Below are positions 25,954 through 35,224 of a stretch of 64,000 nucleotides of DNA, piece by piece (the stretch's first letter is position 1; every line of letters begins with the position of its first letter). This DNA is from Mycolicibacterium tusciae (lineage in GTDB: Bacteria > Actinomycetota > Actinomycetes > Mycobacteriales > Mycobacteriaceae). The translations under genes and the position numbers were made by a program. The stretch spans positions 62,001 through 126,000 of the forward strand of contig NZ_MVIM01000005.1 in the NCBI RefSeq assembly GCF_002086795.1, read 5' to 3'. The notes below the pieces were generated by a model, which was not told the origin of the DNA, ran no database searches, and saw only the letters and a program-made list of their open reading frames with translations.

Positions 25954-28356
25954 GTGGGGCCGCTGAACGGCTATACCGTCATCGACCTGTCCGTCGGCAT
26001 CGCGGGTGCCTACTGCACCAAACTGCTCGCCGAGGCCGGCGCCACGGTTGTCAAAGTCGAGCCGCCCGAGGGTGATCCACTGCGCCGATGGTCGGCCTCC
26101 GGTGCCGAGATCGCACCGGGTGACGACGGTGCGTTGTTCAGTTTTCTGGCGTGCTCGAAGCACAGCGTGGTCACCGACGTTGATGCCGATATCGACTATG
26201 TCAACGCTTTGCTGGACGGCGCCGACGCGGTCGTGTGGTCGCGCGGGTCCTCGGTCGCTGAACACTCCGTGCTCACGCCCGCCGCGATCTTGTCCGCCCA
26301 CCCGCACCTGACGGTCACCTCGATCACCCCGTTCGGTCTCGACGGACCGTGGTCTGACCGTCCCGCAACGGAGTTCACGCTGCAGGCGTGGTCCGGCGGT
26401 ATCGTCGGCCTCGGTCGCGGCTCGGCCGACCGCGCACCCGTGTACGTCGGCGGGCAGGTCGGCGAGTACCTGGCGGGTGCCTACGCGAGCGCCGCGACGC
26501 TGGCGTCGCGACTGCGGGGCGGCGCGGAACTGGTCGACCTGTCGATGCTGGAGACCCAGATCCTCGGCCTGACCTATTACCCGGTGGCCTACTACGAGAT
26601 GCTCGGCAGGCCATGGCGCGACGCCAGGCGGTTGACGGTGCCCGGGATCGCCCGGGCCAAGGACGGTCTCATCGACATCGGGTGCGGCACCGCGCAGCAA
26701 TGGTTCGACCTGTGCGCGATGACGGGGCATCAGGACTGGATCGACGAGGACTCGCCGCTGTCGATCACCGAGCAGGCCAACGAGAAGTCCGATGAGCTGT
26801 ACGCGTGGGTCGAGAGTCAGACCGTCGACGAGATCAGGGACCTGGCCACCGCGTTCCGGATACCGAACGCCCCGGTTGCCAACGGGGCCAACGTCACCGG
26901 CCTCGATCACTTCGTCGAGCGCGGCTCCTTCGTGGTCAACCCCCGCGATGGCTTCTCCCAGCCCGGTCATCCCTACCGGACGTCGCCGATGGTGCTTCGC
27001 GCGCCGGAACCCGCGCCGCGGCTGGGTGAACACACCGAGCACTACCGCTCGCGCGATGATGTTCCGGGTCGTCGCCAGGAGCCTTCGGCGGGTCTCCCGT
27101 TCGAGGGGCTGCGCGTGCTCGATATGACGACGTTCTGGGCGGGTCCGTCGTGCACACACATCCTCGCGATGCTCGGCGCCGAAGTCATCCACGTGGAGTC
27201 GACCCGGCGTCCGGACGGCACCCGGCTCATCGCAGGCATCCCCGTCACCGAGGACCAATGGTGGGAGAAGTCGCCGATCTTCTCCGGGCTCAACACGAAC
27301 AAGAAGGGGTTGACGCTCGACCTGCAGAGCGCAGCAGGTCGGGATTTACTCAATCGCCTCATCGCCACCTGCGATGTGATCGTCGAGAACTTCACGCCCC
27401 GCGTGATCGATCAGATCGGCCTGGATTTTGCTGCCGTGCAGGCCATTCGGCCCGACGCCGTGATGTTGCGGATGCCCGGATTCGGGCTGGACGGTCCGTG
27501 GCGCGACAACCCCGCCTTCGCCTACGTGATCGAAGCGGCATCGGGAATCAGCTGGCTGACCGGATATCCCGACCGCAACCCTTACGAGCCTTATTCTGTC
27601 GGCGATCCGAACGCCGGCATCCATGCTCTCAACGCCTTGCTCGTGGCGCTCGAGCACCGGCGGCGCACCGGGCAAGGAATGCTCGTCGAGGCCGCGATGG
27701 TCGACGCCGCGCTGAGCGTGGCCGCCGAACAACCCATCGAGTTCTCCGCCTACGGTGCACTGCTGAACCGCGACGGCAACCGCGGACCGACCGCGGCACC
27801 GCAGAACCTGTACCGCACCAACGAGATCGACGAGTTCGGGCGTGCCGACTGCTGGGTTGCCGTCGCGGCGGAGACCGACGAGCAATGGGCGGGTCTCTGC
27901 GAAGCCGTCGGCCGTCACGACTGGGCAGCGGACCCGGACTTGAGCACCTCGGCGGGCAGGCGCGCCCGTCACGACGACATCGACGAGCACATCGCGAAAT
28001 GGTGCGCCGGCCGCACCGGTGACGACATCGTCGACACGCTGTGGGAACGCGGTGTGCCGGTGGCCAAGGTAATGCAACCGCACCGCCAGACCGAGATTGC
28101 GCAACTGGCGGCCCGCGGCTTCTTCGAGGACGTCGGGCATCCGGTCAACGCCCGAACGCCGCACAGCACCCTGCCCTTCACGTTGTCGCGCGGCCCGGAG
28201 CGCGTCCACACCGCACCGGCTCCGCTACTCGGCCAGCACAATCACGAACTCCTGTCCGAGCTGGGACTCACCAACGAGGCGATCGCCGACCTCGAAGCGC
28301 AGGGCGTGATCGGACATGCCCCGGCGATGGGGCCCAGCAAGGCCAAGACGGGCTAG
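25954..28356 (+). CDS. Double-length CaiB/BaiF family CoA-transferase
   Basis: An 800-residue protein made of two complete class III CoA-transferase units, each normally a separate 380-400-residue protein. Unit 1 covers about 1-365 (MGPLNGYTVIDLSVGIAGAY). Unit 2 covers about 375-790 (GLRVLDMTTFWAGPSCTHIL). The position of the catalytic Asp in formyl-CoA transferase is Glu in unit 1 (VDLSMLE) and Asp in unit 2 (EAAMVDAAL). Class III enzymes act as interlocked dimers, so the fusion may make a built-in asymmetric dimer. It starts at GTG 25954, 5 nt after the enoyl-CoA hydratase gene. It probably moves CoA onto the pathway acid. Confidence 0.88.
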   Translation: MGPLNGYTVIDLSVGIAGAYCTKLLAEAGATVVKVEPPEGDPLRRWSASGAEIAPGDDGALFSFLACSKHSVVTDVDADIDYVNALLDGADAVVWSRGSSVAEHSVLTPAAILSAHPHLTVTSITPFGLDGPWSDRPATEFTLQAWSGGIVGLGRGSADRAPVYVGGQVGEYLAGAYASAATLASRLRGGAELVDLSMLETQILGLTYYPVAYYEMLGRPWRDARRLTVPGIARAKDGLIDIGCGTAQQWFDLCAMTGHQDWIDEDSPLSITEQANEKSDELYAWVESQTVDEIRDLATAFRIPNAPVANGANVTGLDHFVERGSFVVNPRDGFSQPGHPYRTSPMVLRAPEPAPRLGEHTEHYRSRDDVPGRRQEPSAGLPFEGLRVLDMTTFWAGPSCTHILAMLGAEVIHVESTRRPDGTRLIAGIPVTEDQWWEKSPIFSGLNTNKKGLTLDLQSAAGRDLLNRLIATCDVIVENFTPRVIDQIGLDFAAVQAIRPDAVMLRMPGFGLDGPWRDNPAFAYVIEAASGISWLTGYPDRNPYEPYSVGDPNAGIHALNALLVALEHRRRTGQGMLVEAAMVDAALSVAAEQPIEFSAYGALLNRDGNRGPTAAPQNLYRTNEIDEFGRADCWVAVAAETDEQWAGLCEAVGRHDWAADPDLSTSAGRRARHDDIDEHIAKWCAGRTGDDIVDTLWERGVPVAKVMQPHRQTEIAQLAARGFFEDVGHPVNARTPHSTLPFTLSRGPERVHTAPAPLLGQHNHELLSELGLTNEAIADLEAQGVIGHAPAMGPSKAKTG

Positions 28357-28365
28357 CCTCGAACG

Positions 28366-29172
28366 GTGGCCATCGAACCGTCGGACATCCTGCTCACCGG
28401 CCGAGTCGCGGTGGTGACAGGTGGGGGCGCCGGCATCGGCAGGGGCGTCGCCGAAGGATTGGCGGCGTTCGGCGCCAAGGTCGCCATCTGGGAACGCGAC
28501 GCCGAGACCTGCGCCTCGACCGCGGAAAGTCTTGGTGCACTGGGCATCGTCGTCGACGTGAGAGACAGCGGGCAGGTCGATGCGGCACTGCAGCGCACCG
28601 TCGACAACCTCGGCGAGGTCTCGATTCTGGTGAACAACGCCGGCGGAGTGTTCAAGTCGCCGCTCCTGGACACCACAGAGAACGGCTGGGATGCGCTGTA
28701 CAAGAGCAACCTTCGCCATGTGCTGCTGTGCACGCAACGGGTGGCGCGGCGTCTGGTGGCGGTCGGCATCCCCGGCAGCGTCATCAACGTCACGTCGATC
28801 GAGGGCGCCCGTGCGGCACCGGGCTATGCGGCGTACGCGGCGGCGAAAGCCGGCGTCATCAACTACACCAAGACCGCGGCCCTCGAGCTGGCGACCCACA
28901 ATATCCGCGTCAATGCCTTGGCCCCCGATCTGACACTGACCGAAGGCATCATCGCGTTGTCCGGCGGCAGCATGCAGGACAGCGATGCTCCCGGCATTCC
29001 GATGAACCGGCCCGGCCATGTCGATGAGATGGCCGGGGCCGCAGTCTTTCTCGCATCCGAGCTGTCGAGCTATATCACCGGCCAGACCATCCACGTCGAC
29101 GGTGGCACGCACGCCGCGAGCGGCTGGTATCACCACCCGCAGACTGGCGATTACCAGCTTGGTCCGGGCTAG
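28366..29172 (+). CDS. Short-chain dehydrogenase/reductase
   Basis: A 268-residue SDR. TGGGAGIGRGVAEG lies near residue 17, NNAGG near 90, Ser in NVTSIEGAR near 142, and Tyr-Lys in AAYAAAKAGVIN near 155-159. Cofactor strand-2 residues (VAIWERDAE) do not clearly favour NAD or NADP. It starts at GTG 28366, 9 nt after the double CaiB gene, and ends the nine-gene operon, just before a strong hairpin at 29198-29236. It probably oxidises a hydroxyl intermediate. Confidence 0.86.
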   Translation: MAIEPSDILLTGRVAVVTGGGAGIGRGVAEGLAAFGAKVAIWERDAETCASTAESLGALGIVVDVRDSGQVDAALQRTVDNLGEVSILVNNAGGVFKSPLLDTTENGWDALYKSNLRHVLLCTQRVARRLVAVGIPGSVINVTSIEGARAAPGYAAYAAAKAGVINYTKTAALELATHNIRVNALAPDLTLTEGIIALSGGSMQDSDAPGIPMNRPGHVDEMAGAAVFLASELSSYITGQTIHVDGGTHAASGWYHHPQTGDYQLGPG

Positions 29173-29197
29173 GGCCGGTGCGGTCGTGTGGCACTAC

Positions 29198-29236
29198 CGG
29201 GTTGATCGCACGCACCTGGTGCAAAGGATCAACCCG
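29198..29236. terminator. Nested hairpin, bidirectional terminator
   Basis: CGGGTTGATC (29198-29207) pairs perfectly with GATCAACCCG (29227-29236). The 19-nt loop contains a second stem, GCAC/GTGC. It lies exactly between the convergent ends of the SDR genes at 29172 (+) and 29245 (-). No T-tract follows, as is usual for mycobacterial intrinsic terminators. Confidence 0.72.
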
Positions 29237-29244
29237 CTAAGCAC

Positions 29245-30078
29245 CTAGTGCGTCCAGCCCTCAGCGATCTGATCATCGAAGGCGCGGTCGATGCGCTCGA
29301 ATCTGCGCTGGATCGAGGGGCGCGACGCCTGATGCGGGATGACGTAGACGCGGTTGGCAAGAATCGCGTCGGCCGTCAGCCGCGCGACGTCCTCGGCGCG
29401 AACCTCCGGATCGGTCGACGCGGACGGCAGCTCCTGCGGAGGCCCGGACGTCGACGCAGGACCGTAGTCCGCGCTCCGCACCCGCTCGCTGTTGGACATC
29501 AAATCGGTGGCAACGATCATCGGGCAGAGCACCGAAACTCCGATCCCGTTGGCCCGCACCTCCCGTGAGAGTGTCTCCGCCAGAGCCACGACGCCGTACT
29601 TGGCGACGCAGTACGGCCCGAGTCCCACATTGGGGATGAGACCGGCGAACGACGATGTGAAGACGATGTGGCTGTCCTCGGCCTGCGCGATCATGCGCGG
29701 CAGAAACGCCTCGACACCGTGGATGGGTCCCCACAGGTCGACGTCGATCACGAAGCGCCAGTCGTCGTGGCTGGTCTCTGCGATCGACCCCGCATACGCG
29801 ATGCCCGCATTGTTGAAGACGATATGCACGGTGCCGAAGACTCGGAACGCCTCGTCGGCGAGGTGGACGACGTCGTCGAGCTTGCGGGTGTCGCAGACCA
29901 CGCCGTGCGCGTCGAACCCGTCGTCGCGCAGCGCCGACACCGCCTCCTGCAGACCGGCTTCATTGATGTCGGCCAGCATGAGACGGGCGCCGCGACGCGC
30001 GAATTCGTGTGCGGTGGCGAAGCCGATTCCGCTCGCCCCTCCGGTGATGACTGCAGCGCGCCCTTGAAAACTGTCCAC
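29245..30078 (-). CDS. Short-chain dehydrogenase/reductase
   Basis: A 277-residue SDR. TGGASGIGFATAHE lies near residue 11, NNAG in VFNNAGIAYAG near 88, Ser in FTSSFAGLIPN near 140, and the catalytic Tyr-Lys in GPYCVAKYGVVALAETLS near 154-158. Asp in MLADINEAG after strand 2 suggests NAD. Its stop is convergent with the preceding operon across the hairpin. It is co-directional with the epimerase-like gene 17 nt upstream and probably translated from the same message. Confidence 0.85.
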   Translation of the reverse strand: MDSFQGRAAVITGGASGIGFATAHEFARRGARLMLADINEAGLQEAVSALRDDGFDAHGVVCDTRKLDDVVHLADEAFRVFGTVHIVFNNAGIAYAGSIAETSHDDWRFVIDVDLWGPIHGVEAFLPRMIAQAEDSHIVFTSSFAGLIPNVGLGPYCVAKYGVVALAETLSREVRANGIGVSVLCPMIVATDLMSNSERVRSADYGPASTSGPPQELPSASTDPEVRAEDVARLTADAILANRVYVIPHQASRPSIQRRFERIDRAFDDQIAEGWTH

Positions 30079-30095
30079 GGCGCGACCCTATGCGG

Positions 30096-31172
30096 TCAGC
30101 GCGGTCCGTTCGGCGGATCCCACGACGGATCGCCCAATTCGGCGCGAATGACGCCCCACGGATCGGCGTAGATACCCGGAGCTTTCCAGTAAGCGCTCCG
30201 GCGCGTCATCACCGCCCGGACGACCGGCACGATCAGGCGCGCCGGGTATCGCTTCCACCCGAACGTGTCCGTGAGCTCGGCCATCATCTCGGACCACGAG
30301 TAGTGCTGGAATTGCAGCGCTTCCTGCGCGCGCGTGGTGTCCATCCAGTCGGTCACGAACCAGTCGGTCTCGCTGGCAGGGTTGCCGGGCCTTCCCTGGG
30401 GAATCGCACCCGCCATGCCCAACGCCTCGACAAGTGCCGGCGCCAGGTCGCCATAGCAGCGGCGGTGGGACTCATCACCGGCGATCAGGAGGATTTCGCC
30501 CGCGGCATCCGCGGTGGTCGCCGCCGCACATGCCCATGCGACATCGCGGACGTCGACGGTCTGCACCCTGTTGTCGCTCGGCAGTGCGCTCGCGAACAAC
30601 ATCGCGTCGGCGCTGAGCGGCAGCGCCGTGAGATCGGCGCTCAGCACGCCGCCGAATCGCAGCACCACCCACTCCAGGCTCGACGACCGGACGATCTCCT
30701 CGGCCTCTGCCTTGGTCCCGCTGTAGATGTCGACGGGTCGCATCGGGTCGTCGCTCGTCAGCGGCAGGGGAGTGAGATGCGGATTGCGGGGGCCGAACAC
30801 CGCATTGCTGGACGCGTGGACGAACCTGGGCGGATTCGGTTGCGCCTCGGCGATGCCGACCAGGGTCGCCGTCGCGTCGACATTGACCCGCCGCGCCACC
30901 TTGGGAATGCGGTAGATCGCGGGGGCGATGATCGCGGCGAGGTGGATGATCGCGGACGGGGCGGATTCGGAGACCAGTCGCTGCACCTGTTCGGTGTCGG
31001 TGAGATCGGTCCACCGCGTTTCGACGCCTGCCGGGAGCTTGTGCGCGGCCTTGACGTTGGCGGGTGTCTCCAGGTCGGCTACCACCACGTGCCGCCCCGT
31101 AGCCGCCAGCCGCCGCACGGTCGCGGAGCCGACGAGGCCGAAGCCTCCGGTTACGAGCACGGTGTCCGACAT
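30096..31172 (-). CDS. NAD-dependent epimerase/dehydratase family protein
   Basis: A 358-residue extended SDR. It starts MSDTVLVTGGFGLVGSATVR with the TGxxGxxG cofactor motif. Asp follows strand 2 (VVADLETP). A YSGTKAE motif gives the catalytic Tyr-Lys pair near residue 153-157. Extended SDRs include sugar epimerases, 3-beta-hydroxysteroid dehydrogenase/isomerases and aldehyde reductases. The substrate cannot be told. It is divergent from the acyltransferase gene at 31271 with a 98-bp gap and forms a pair with the SDR at 29245-30078. Confidence 0.84.
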   Translation of the reverse strand: MSDTVLVTGGFGLVGSATVRRLAATGRHVVVADLETPANVKAAHKLPAGVETRWTDLTDTEQVQRLVSESAPSAIIHLAAIIAPAIYRIPKVARRVNVDATATLVGIAEAQPNPPRFVHASSNAVFGPRNPHLTPLPLTSDDPMRPVDIYSGTKAEAEEIVRSSSLEWVVLRFGGVLSADLTALPLSADAMLFASALPSDNRVQTVDVRDVAWACAAATTADAAGEILLIAGDESHRRCYGDLAPALVEALGMAGAIPQGRPGNPASETDWFVTDWMDTTRAQEALQFQHYSWSEMMAELTDTFGWKRYPARLIVPVVRAVMTRRSAYWKAPGIYADPWGVIRAELGDPSWDPPNGPR

Positions 31173-31270
31173 ATGTCTCCTACCTGCGGATATGTTATTC
31201 TCTTTTTCGGAGAGTACTACTACTCGATGTGCCCTGGGTAACGGGGCACAAAGTTGGGAACAAACACATC

Positions 31271-32071
31271 ATGAGCGACGCGGCGGACAAGAAGGTCTCC
31301 AAATGGGATCCCGGGTTCACCCGGCAGATCGTCGACCGCGTCGGTCCTCTCATCAAGCGTTACTTCCGCGCCGAGGTGCGCGATCTGGATCGGATCCCCT
31401 CGGCGGGCGGCGCACTGGTCGTCTCCAATCACTCCGGTGGCATGTTCACCCCCGACGTCCTGGTGTTTGCGCCGGAGTTCTACAAGAAGTTCGGCTTCGA
31501 CCGTCCGGTCTACACCCTCGGCCACGACGCGATCTTCTTCGGCCCCGTCGGCGACCTGTTGCATCGTGCCGGCGTCATCGAAGCCAATCGGGAGAACGCC
31601 GCCCAGGCACTTCGCGACGGTGCCCTCGTGCTCGTGTTCCCCGGCGGCGACTACGATTCGTACCGCCCGACGTTCACCGAGAATGTCGTCGACTTCAACG
31701 GCCGCAAGGGATACGTCAGGACGGCGATTGACACCGGAGTGCCGATCGTGCCGATGGTTTCGATCGGCGCGCAGGAGACGCAGCTGTTCCTCGTCCGCGG
31801 CGACTCGATCGCCCGGCGGCTCGGCCTCCATCGGCTGCGGGCGGAGATTCTTCCGATCAGCGTGGGATTCCCGTTCGGGGTGTCGGTGTTCTTCCCGCCG
31901 AACCTGCCGTTGCCGTCCAAGATCGTCACCCGGGTCCTCGACCCCATCGACATCGCCGCCGAGTTCGGCGAGGACCCCGATATCGAGATGGTCGATCTCC
32001 ACGTCCGGGCTGTGATGCAGAAGGCGCTCGACGAACTCGGCAACGAACGCCGCTTCCCTGTGCTTGGCTGA
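31271..32071 (+). CDS. Lysophospholipid / glycerol-phosphate acyltransferase family protein
   Basis: About 266 residues of the PlsC-like acyltransferase fold. The conserved His is in VVSNHSGGMFTPDVLV near residue 55; the spacing to the Asp is wider than HX4D, which is common in mycobacterial members. A second block, VLVFPGGDYDSYRPTF near residue 125, carries the FPGG-type substrate-binding motif. I chose ATG 31271 (MSDAADKKVSKWDPGFTRQI); an upstream ATG at 31229 lies inside a GTGCCC/GGGCAC hairpin (31229-31249) and is less likely. It lies 6 nt before a FadD gene. The pair probably activates and transfers acyl chains to a lipid. Confidence 0.85.
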   Translation: MSDAADKKVSKWDPGFTRQIVDRVGPLIKRYFRAEVRDLDRIPSAGGALVVSNHSGGMFTPDVLVFAPEFYKKFGFDRPVYTLGHDAIFFGPVGDLLHRAGVIEANRENAAQALRDGALVLVFPGGDYDSYRPTFTENVVDFNGRKGYVRTAIDTGVPIVPMVSIGAQETQLFLVRGDSIARRLGLHRLRAEILPISVGFPFGVSVFFPPNLPLPSKIVTRVLDPIDIAAEFGEDPDIEMVDLHVRAVMQKALDELGNERRFPVLG

Positions 32072-32077
32072 CGGATC

Positions 32078-33706
32078 GTGGCAGACACTCTGGGACTCCT
32101 TCGAACGCTCTGGCGCGCACGGCTGATAGCCCCGATGCGCCCCGACCGGTATCTACGGATGGGTGCGGCGGTACGCCGGGTCGGCATGACCGCCACATCG
32201 GGCTTCGCGACGGCCGCGCAGCGGTGTCCCGACCGGCCCGGTCTGATCGACGAGCGCGGCACCCTCACCTGGAAGCAGATCGACGACCGCTGCGATGCCC
32301 TCGCCGCGGCGCTGCAGCAGTTGGGAGGAGCGGCACTCGGTCCCGATGCCGCCGGCGCGGCTCCTAAAACCGTTGCCGTGATGTGCCGTAACCACCGGGG
32401 TTTCATCGAGTCGCTCGTGGGAGCCGACCGCATCGGCTCCGACGTCCTGCTCCTCAACACGTCGTTCGCCGGTCCCGCACTCGCCGAGGTCGTCGAACGT
32501 GAGGGCGCCGATGTCGTCATCTACGACGAAGAGTTCACAGAGATTGTGAGCCGGGCGCTCGAGGGCAGGCCAGAAACCACCCGCATCCTGGGTTGGACCG
32601 ATCGCACCGACGTCGAGCTGACCGTGGACAAGCTGATCGACCGTCATGCCGGTCAGCGGCCCGGGCCCAGCGAGCGTAAGAGCGACATCATTCTGCTCAC
32701 GTCGGGCACGACGGGAACACCCAAGGGCGCCAAGCGTTCTGCGGGCAGCGGTGGCGCCGGCGATCTGAAGGCGGTGCTGGACCGGACCCCCTGGCGCGCG
32801 GAGGAACCCATCGTCATCGTCGCGCCGATGTTCCACGCATGGGGGTTCTCGCAGCTGTTGTTCGCAGCATTGCTGGCCTGTCCGATCATCACGCGGCGCA
32901 AGTTCGACCCCGAAGCGACGCTGGACCTGATTGATCGCTACAGCGCGACGGGCCTGGCAGTGGTGCCCGTCATGTTCGACCGCATCATGGATATGCCCGA
33001 CGACGTGCGCAACCGATACAGCGGTAGGTCATTACGCTTCGCCACCGCATCGGGGTCCCGCATGCGCCCCGACGTCGTCACCAAGTTCATGGACCAATTC
33101 GGCGACGTGATCTACAACAACTACAACGCCACCGAGGCGGGCATGATCGCCACCGCGACGCCCGAGGATCTGCGCGCCGCACCCGACACCGCGGGAAAAC
33201 CCGCTGACGGCACCGAGATCCGGATCCTCGACGAGTCGTCGAACGAGGTGCCCACCGGTGAGACCGGGCAGATCTTCGTGCGCAGCGGCACACTCTTCGA
33301 CGGGTACACCTCGGGCACCACCAAGGACTTCCACGAGGGGTTCATGGCGTCGGGGGATGTGGGCTACCTCGATGCGGCCGGCCGGCTGTTCGTGGTCGGC
33401 CGAGACGACGAGATGATCGTCTCGGGCGGCGAGAACGTCTACCCCATCGAGGTCGAGAAGACATTGGCCGCGCACCAGGAGGTGGCCGAGGCCACGGTGC
33501 TCGGCGTCGACGACGAGCAGTACGGCCAGCGACTGGTCGCGTTCGTCGTGCTCGAGCCGGGCGCGTCGGCGACACCGGACACCCTCAAACAACACGTGCG
33601 CGAGAACCTCGCCAATTACAAAGTGCCGCGCGAGATCACGGTGCTCGACGAACTGCCCCGTGGCAGTACCGGCAAGATCCTGCGCAACGAACTACGCAAC
33701 TCCTAG
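32078..33706 (+). CDS. Long-chain acyl-CoA synthetase, FadD type
   Basis: A 542-residue AMP-forming acyl-CoA ligase. The P-loop motif LTSGTTGTPKGAKRS lies near residue 209. The acyl-binding motif YNNYNATEAG lies near residue 350. The hinge motif is [20 protein letters not shown] near 425-445, with Lys in PRGSTGKILRN near 532 as the catalytic A10 residue. It starts at GTG 32078 and is in an operon with the acyltransferase. Its end overlaps the WS/DGAT gene tail to tail by 4 nt. It activates a fatty acid; chain length is not readable. Confidence 0.92.
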   Translation: MADTLGLLRTLWRARLIAPMRPDRYLRMGAAVRRVGMTATSGFATAAQRCPDRPGLIDERGTLTWKQIDDRCDALAAALQQLGGAALGPDAAGAAPKTVAVMCRNHRGFIESLVGADRIGSDVLLLNTSFAGPALAEVVEREGADVVIYDEEFTEIVSRALEGRPETTRILGWTDRTDVELTVDKLIDRHAGQRPGPSERKSDIILLTSGTTGTPKGAKRSAGSGGAGDLKAVLDRTPWRAEEPIVIVAPMFHAWGFSQLLFAALLACPIITRRKFDPEATLDLIDRYSATGLAVVPVMFDRIMDMPDDVRNRYSGRSLRFATASGSRMRPDVVTKFMDQFGDVIYNNYNATEAGMIATATPEDLRAAPDTAGKPADGTEIRILDESSNEVPTGETGQIFVRSGTLFDGYTSGTTKDFHEGFMASGDVGYLDAAGRLFVVGRDDEMIVSGGENVYPIEVEKTLAAHQEVAEATVLGVDDEQYGQRLVAFVVLEPGASATPDTLKQHVRENLANYKVPREITVLDELPRGSTGKILRNELRNS

Positions 33707-35136
33707 CCCAGCGCGGGGGCAGGCGCCATCGCAGTGTCGACGGTGCTCAGCGGCGGCAACCCAGCGGCCGCGCGGATCTCGTTCAGCCCATGGATCATCG
33801 CGTCGGTGGCCTCGTGGATGTCGTTGAAGGTCTCGTCGTCGGACAGGATCGAGATGTCCACCTGGTCGACGTAACTCCATACCGTCATGTTGAACGCGCT
33901 GCCCGCCGAGAGCACCCCGATGGAGTAGATCTCACTGACCGGCGCGCCGCCGATGTGGCCACGCTCGCGCGGGCCGGGAACGCTGGACACCGCGACGTTC
34001 ATCAGCCGGTTGTGGGCGGCGCGCTTCGACTGCCATCGAAGCATTGCCGGGGTCACCGGAGGCGGCAGGTACTCCATCAGCTGTCCCTGCAGCTTTGGTC
34101 CGAGGAGTTCGTAGTCCTCCTTCGCGCGGCCAGTCGACAGCGAGGTCAGCCGCACCCGCTCGATCGGATCGTCGACGTGGATGGGCAATGACACCGACAG
34201 CCCGCCGATCTCGTTGCCGGTGACGCGATCCGGTGACAGGTCCGTGCTGACCGGCACCGACGCGATCAGCGGACGGTCCGCGCGTCCGTCATACCGCAAG
34301 AGCAGTTCTCGCAGGCCGCCCGCGGCAGTGGCCAGGACGACGTCGTTGAACGTGACGCCCAGTGCCTTGGCGGTCTCCTTGACCTCGGCCAACGACAGCG
34401 ACGCGGTGGCGAAGGTCCGCGTCGGAGAGACCACATGGTTGAGGAACGTCGGTGGTGTGTGAAACATCTTCGCCAGGTCGGGATTGTCGGTGCGCTCCTT
34501 CTTGCGCCGCCACAGCCGGGTGAATCCCTTGGCTGCGTCGCGCGCCAGTCCGGGCAGCGCCGCGACGTGTGCGACGTGATCGCGACCCGCCGCCGCCAGC
34601 AGTTCGGTCGTCGTCGGCTCTTCACAGACGGCGTAGTCGTCATTCTCGTCAGCCTTCGAGCCGGTCAGGTCCATGAGCCGGGCGAGCAGATTCGCCGAGG
34701 CCACGCCGTCAGCCAGGGTGTGGTGCACCTTGCCGATGAGCGCGAAGCGGTCGTCGGCCATGCCCTCGGCGAAATGGAACTCCCACAACGGACGAGTGCG
34801 GTCCAGCGGCGTGCTGGCGATCCGGCCGATCACCTCGTCGAGTTCGCGACGGCCGCCGGGAGCGGGCACCTGGACACGGCGCAGGTGGTAGTCGAGGTCG
34901 ACGGGGCAGTCCTCGATCCACATGGGATGGTGCAGCTTCCACGGGATGTCGATCAGCCGGTAGCGCAGCGGATCGAGCAGGTGCAGCCGACGGGCCACGG
35001 TCCTGCGGAACACGTCGAAGGTGAACTCGCCCGGATAGTCGGCGGCATGGATGATTGCCACCTTGAGCGTGTGGGTGTGCAGATTCGGCGTCTCGCTGTA
35101 CAACAGCATCGCGTCCATGCCATTGAGTCGCTTCAT
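33703..35136 (-). CDS. WS/DGAT wax ester synthase / diacylglycerol acyltransferase
   Basis: A 477-residue member of the bifunctional wax ester synthase/DGAT family, with the signature HHxxxDG as KVHHTLADGVAS near residue 140. The C-terminal part carries NVAVSSVPGPRERGHIGG, typical of the family. It esterifies acyl-CoA with diacylglycerol or fatty alcohols to form storage lipids. Its presence is a good marker for mycobacteria. It starts at ATG 35136. Upstream (35137-35224) lies the end of the next minus operon; a CGTTTACGTACAACAA stretch there may belong to its promoter but shows no clear palindrome. Confidence 0.92.
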   Translation of the reverse strand: MKRLNGMDAMLLYSETPNLHTHTLKVAIIHAADYPGEFTFDVFRRTVARRLHLLDPLRYRLIDIPWKLHHPMWIEDCPVDLDYHLRRVQVPAPGGRRELDEVIGRIASTPLDRTRPLWEFHFAEGMADDRFALIGKVHHTLADGVASANLLARLMDLTGSKADENDDYAVCEEPTTTELLAAAGRDHVAHVAALPGLARDAAKGFTRLWRRKKERTDNPDLAKMFHTPPTFLNHVVSPTRTFATASLSLAEVKETAKALGVTFNDVVLATAAGGLRELLLRYDGRADRPLIASVPVSTDLSPDRVTGNEIGGLSVSLPIHVDDPIERVRLTSLSTGRAKEDYELLGPKLQGQLMEYLPPPVTPAMLRWQSKRAAHNRLMNVAVSSVPGPRERGHIGGAPVSEIYSIGVLSAGSAFNMTVWSYVDQVDISILSDDETFNDIHEATDAMIHGLNEIRAAAGLPPLSTVDTAMAPAPALG

Positions 35137-35224
35137 CTCCCAATCACCCCCTACAGCGCCGAGCGTACGGTTGTTGACGCGCCTTCTCGACGTTTACGTA
35201 CAACAAGAGTGCGCTGGGCGGCTA

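Noticed and set aside
25741..27258. Long minus-strand frame opposite the double CaiB gene
   Set aside because: It has no recognisable motif, and the plus strand carries two full CaiB units across the same DNA.
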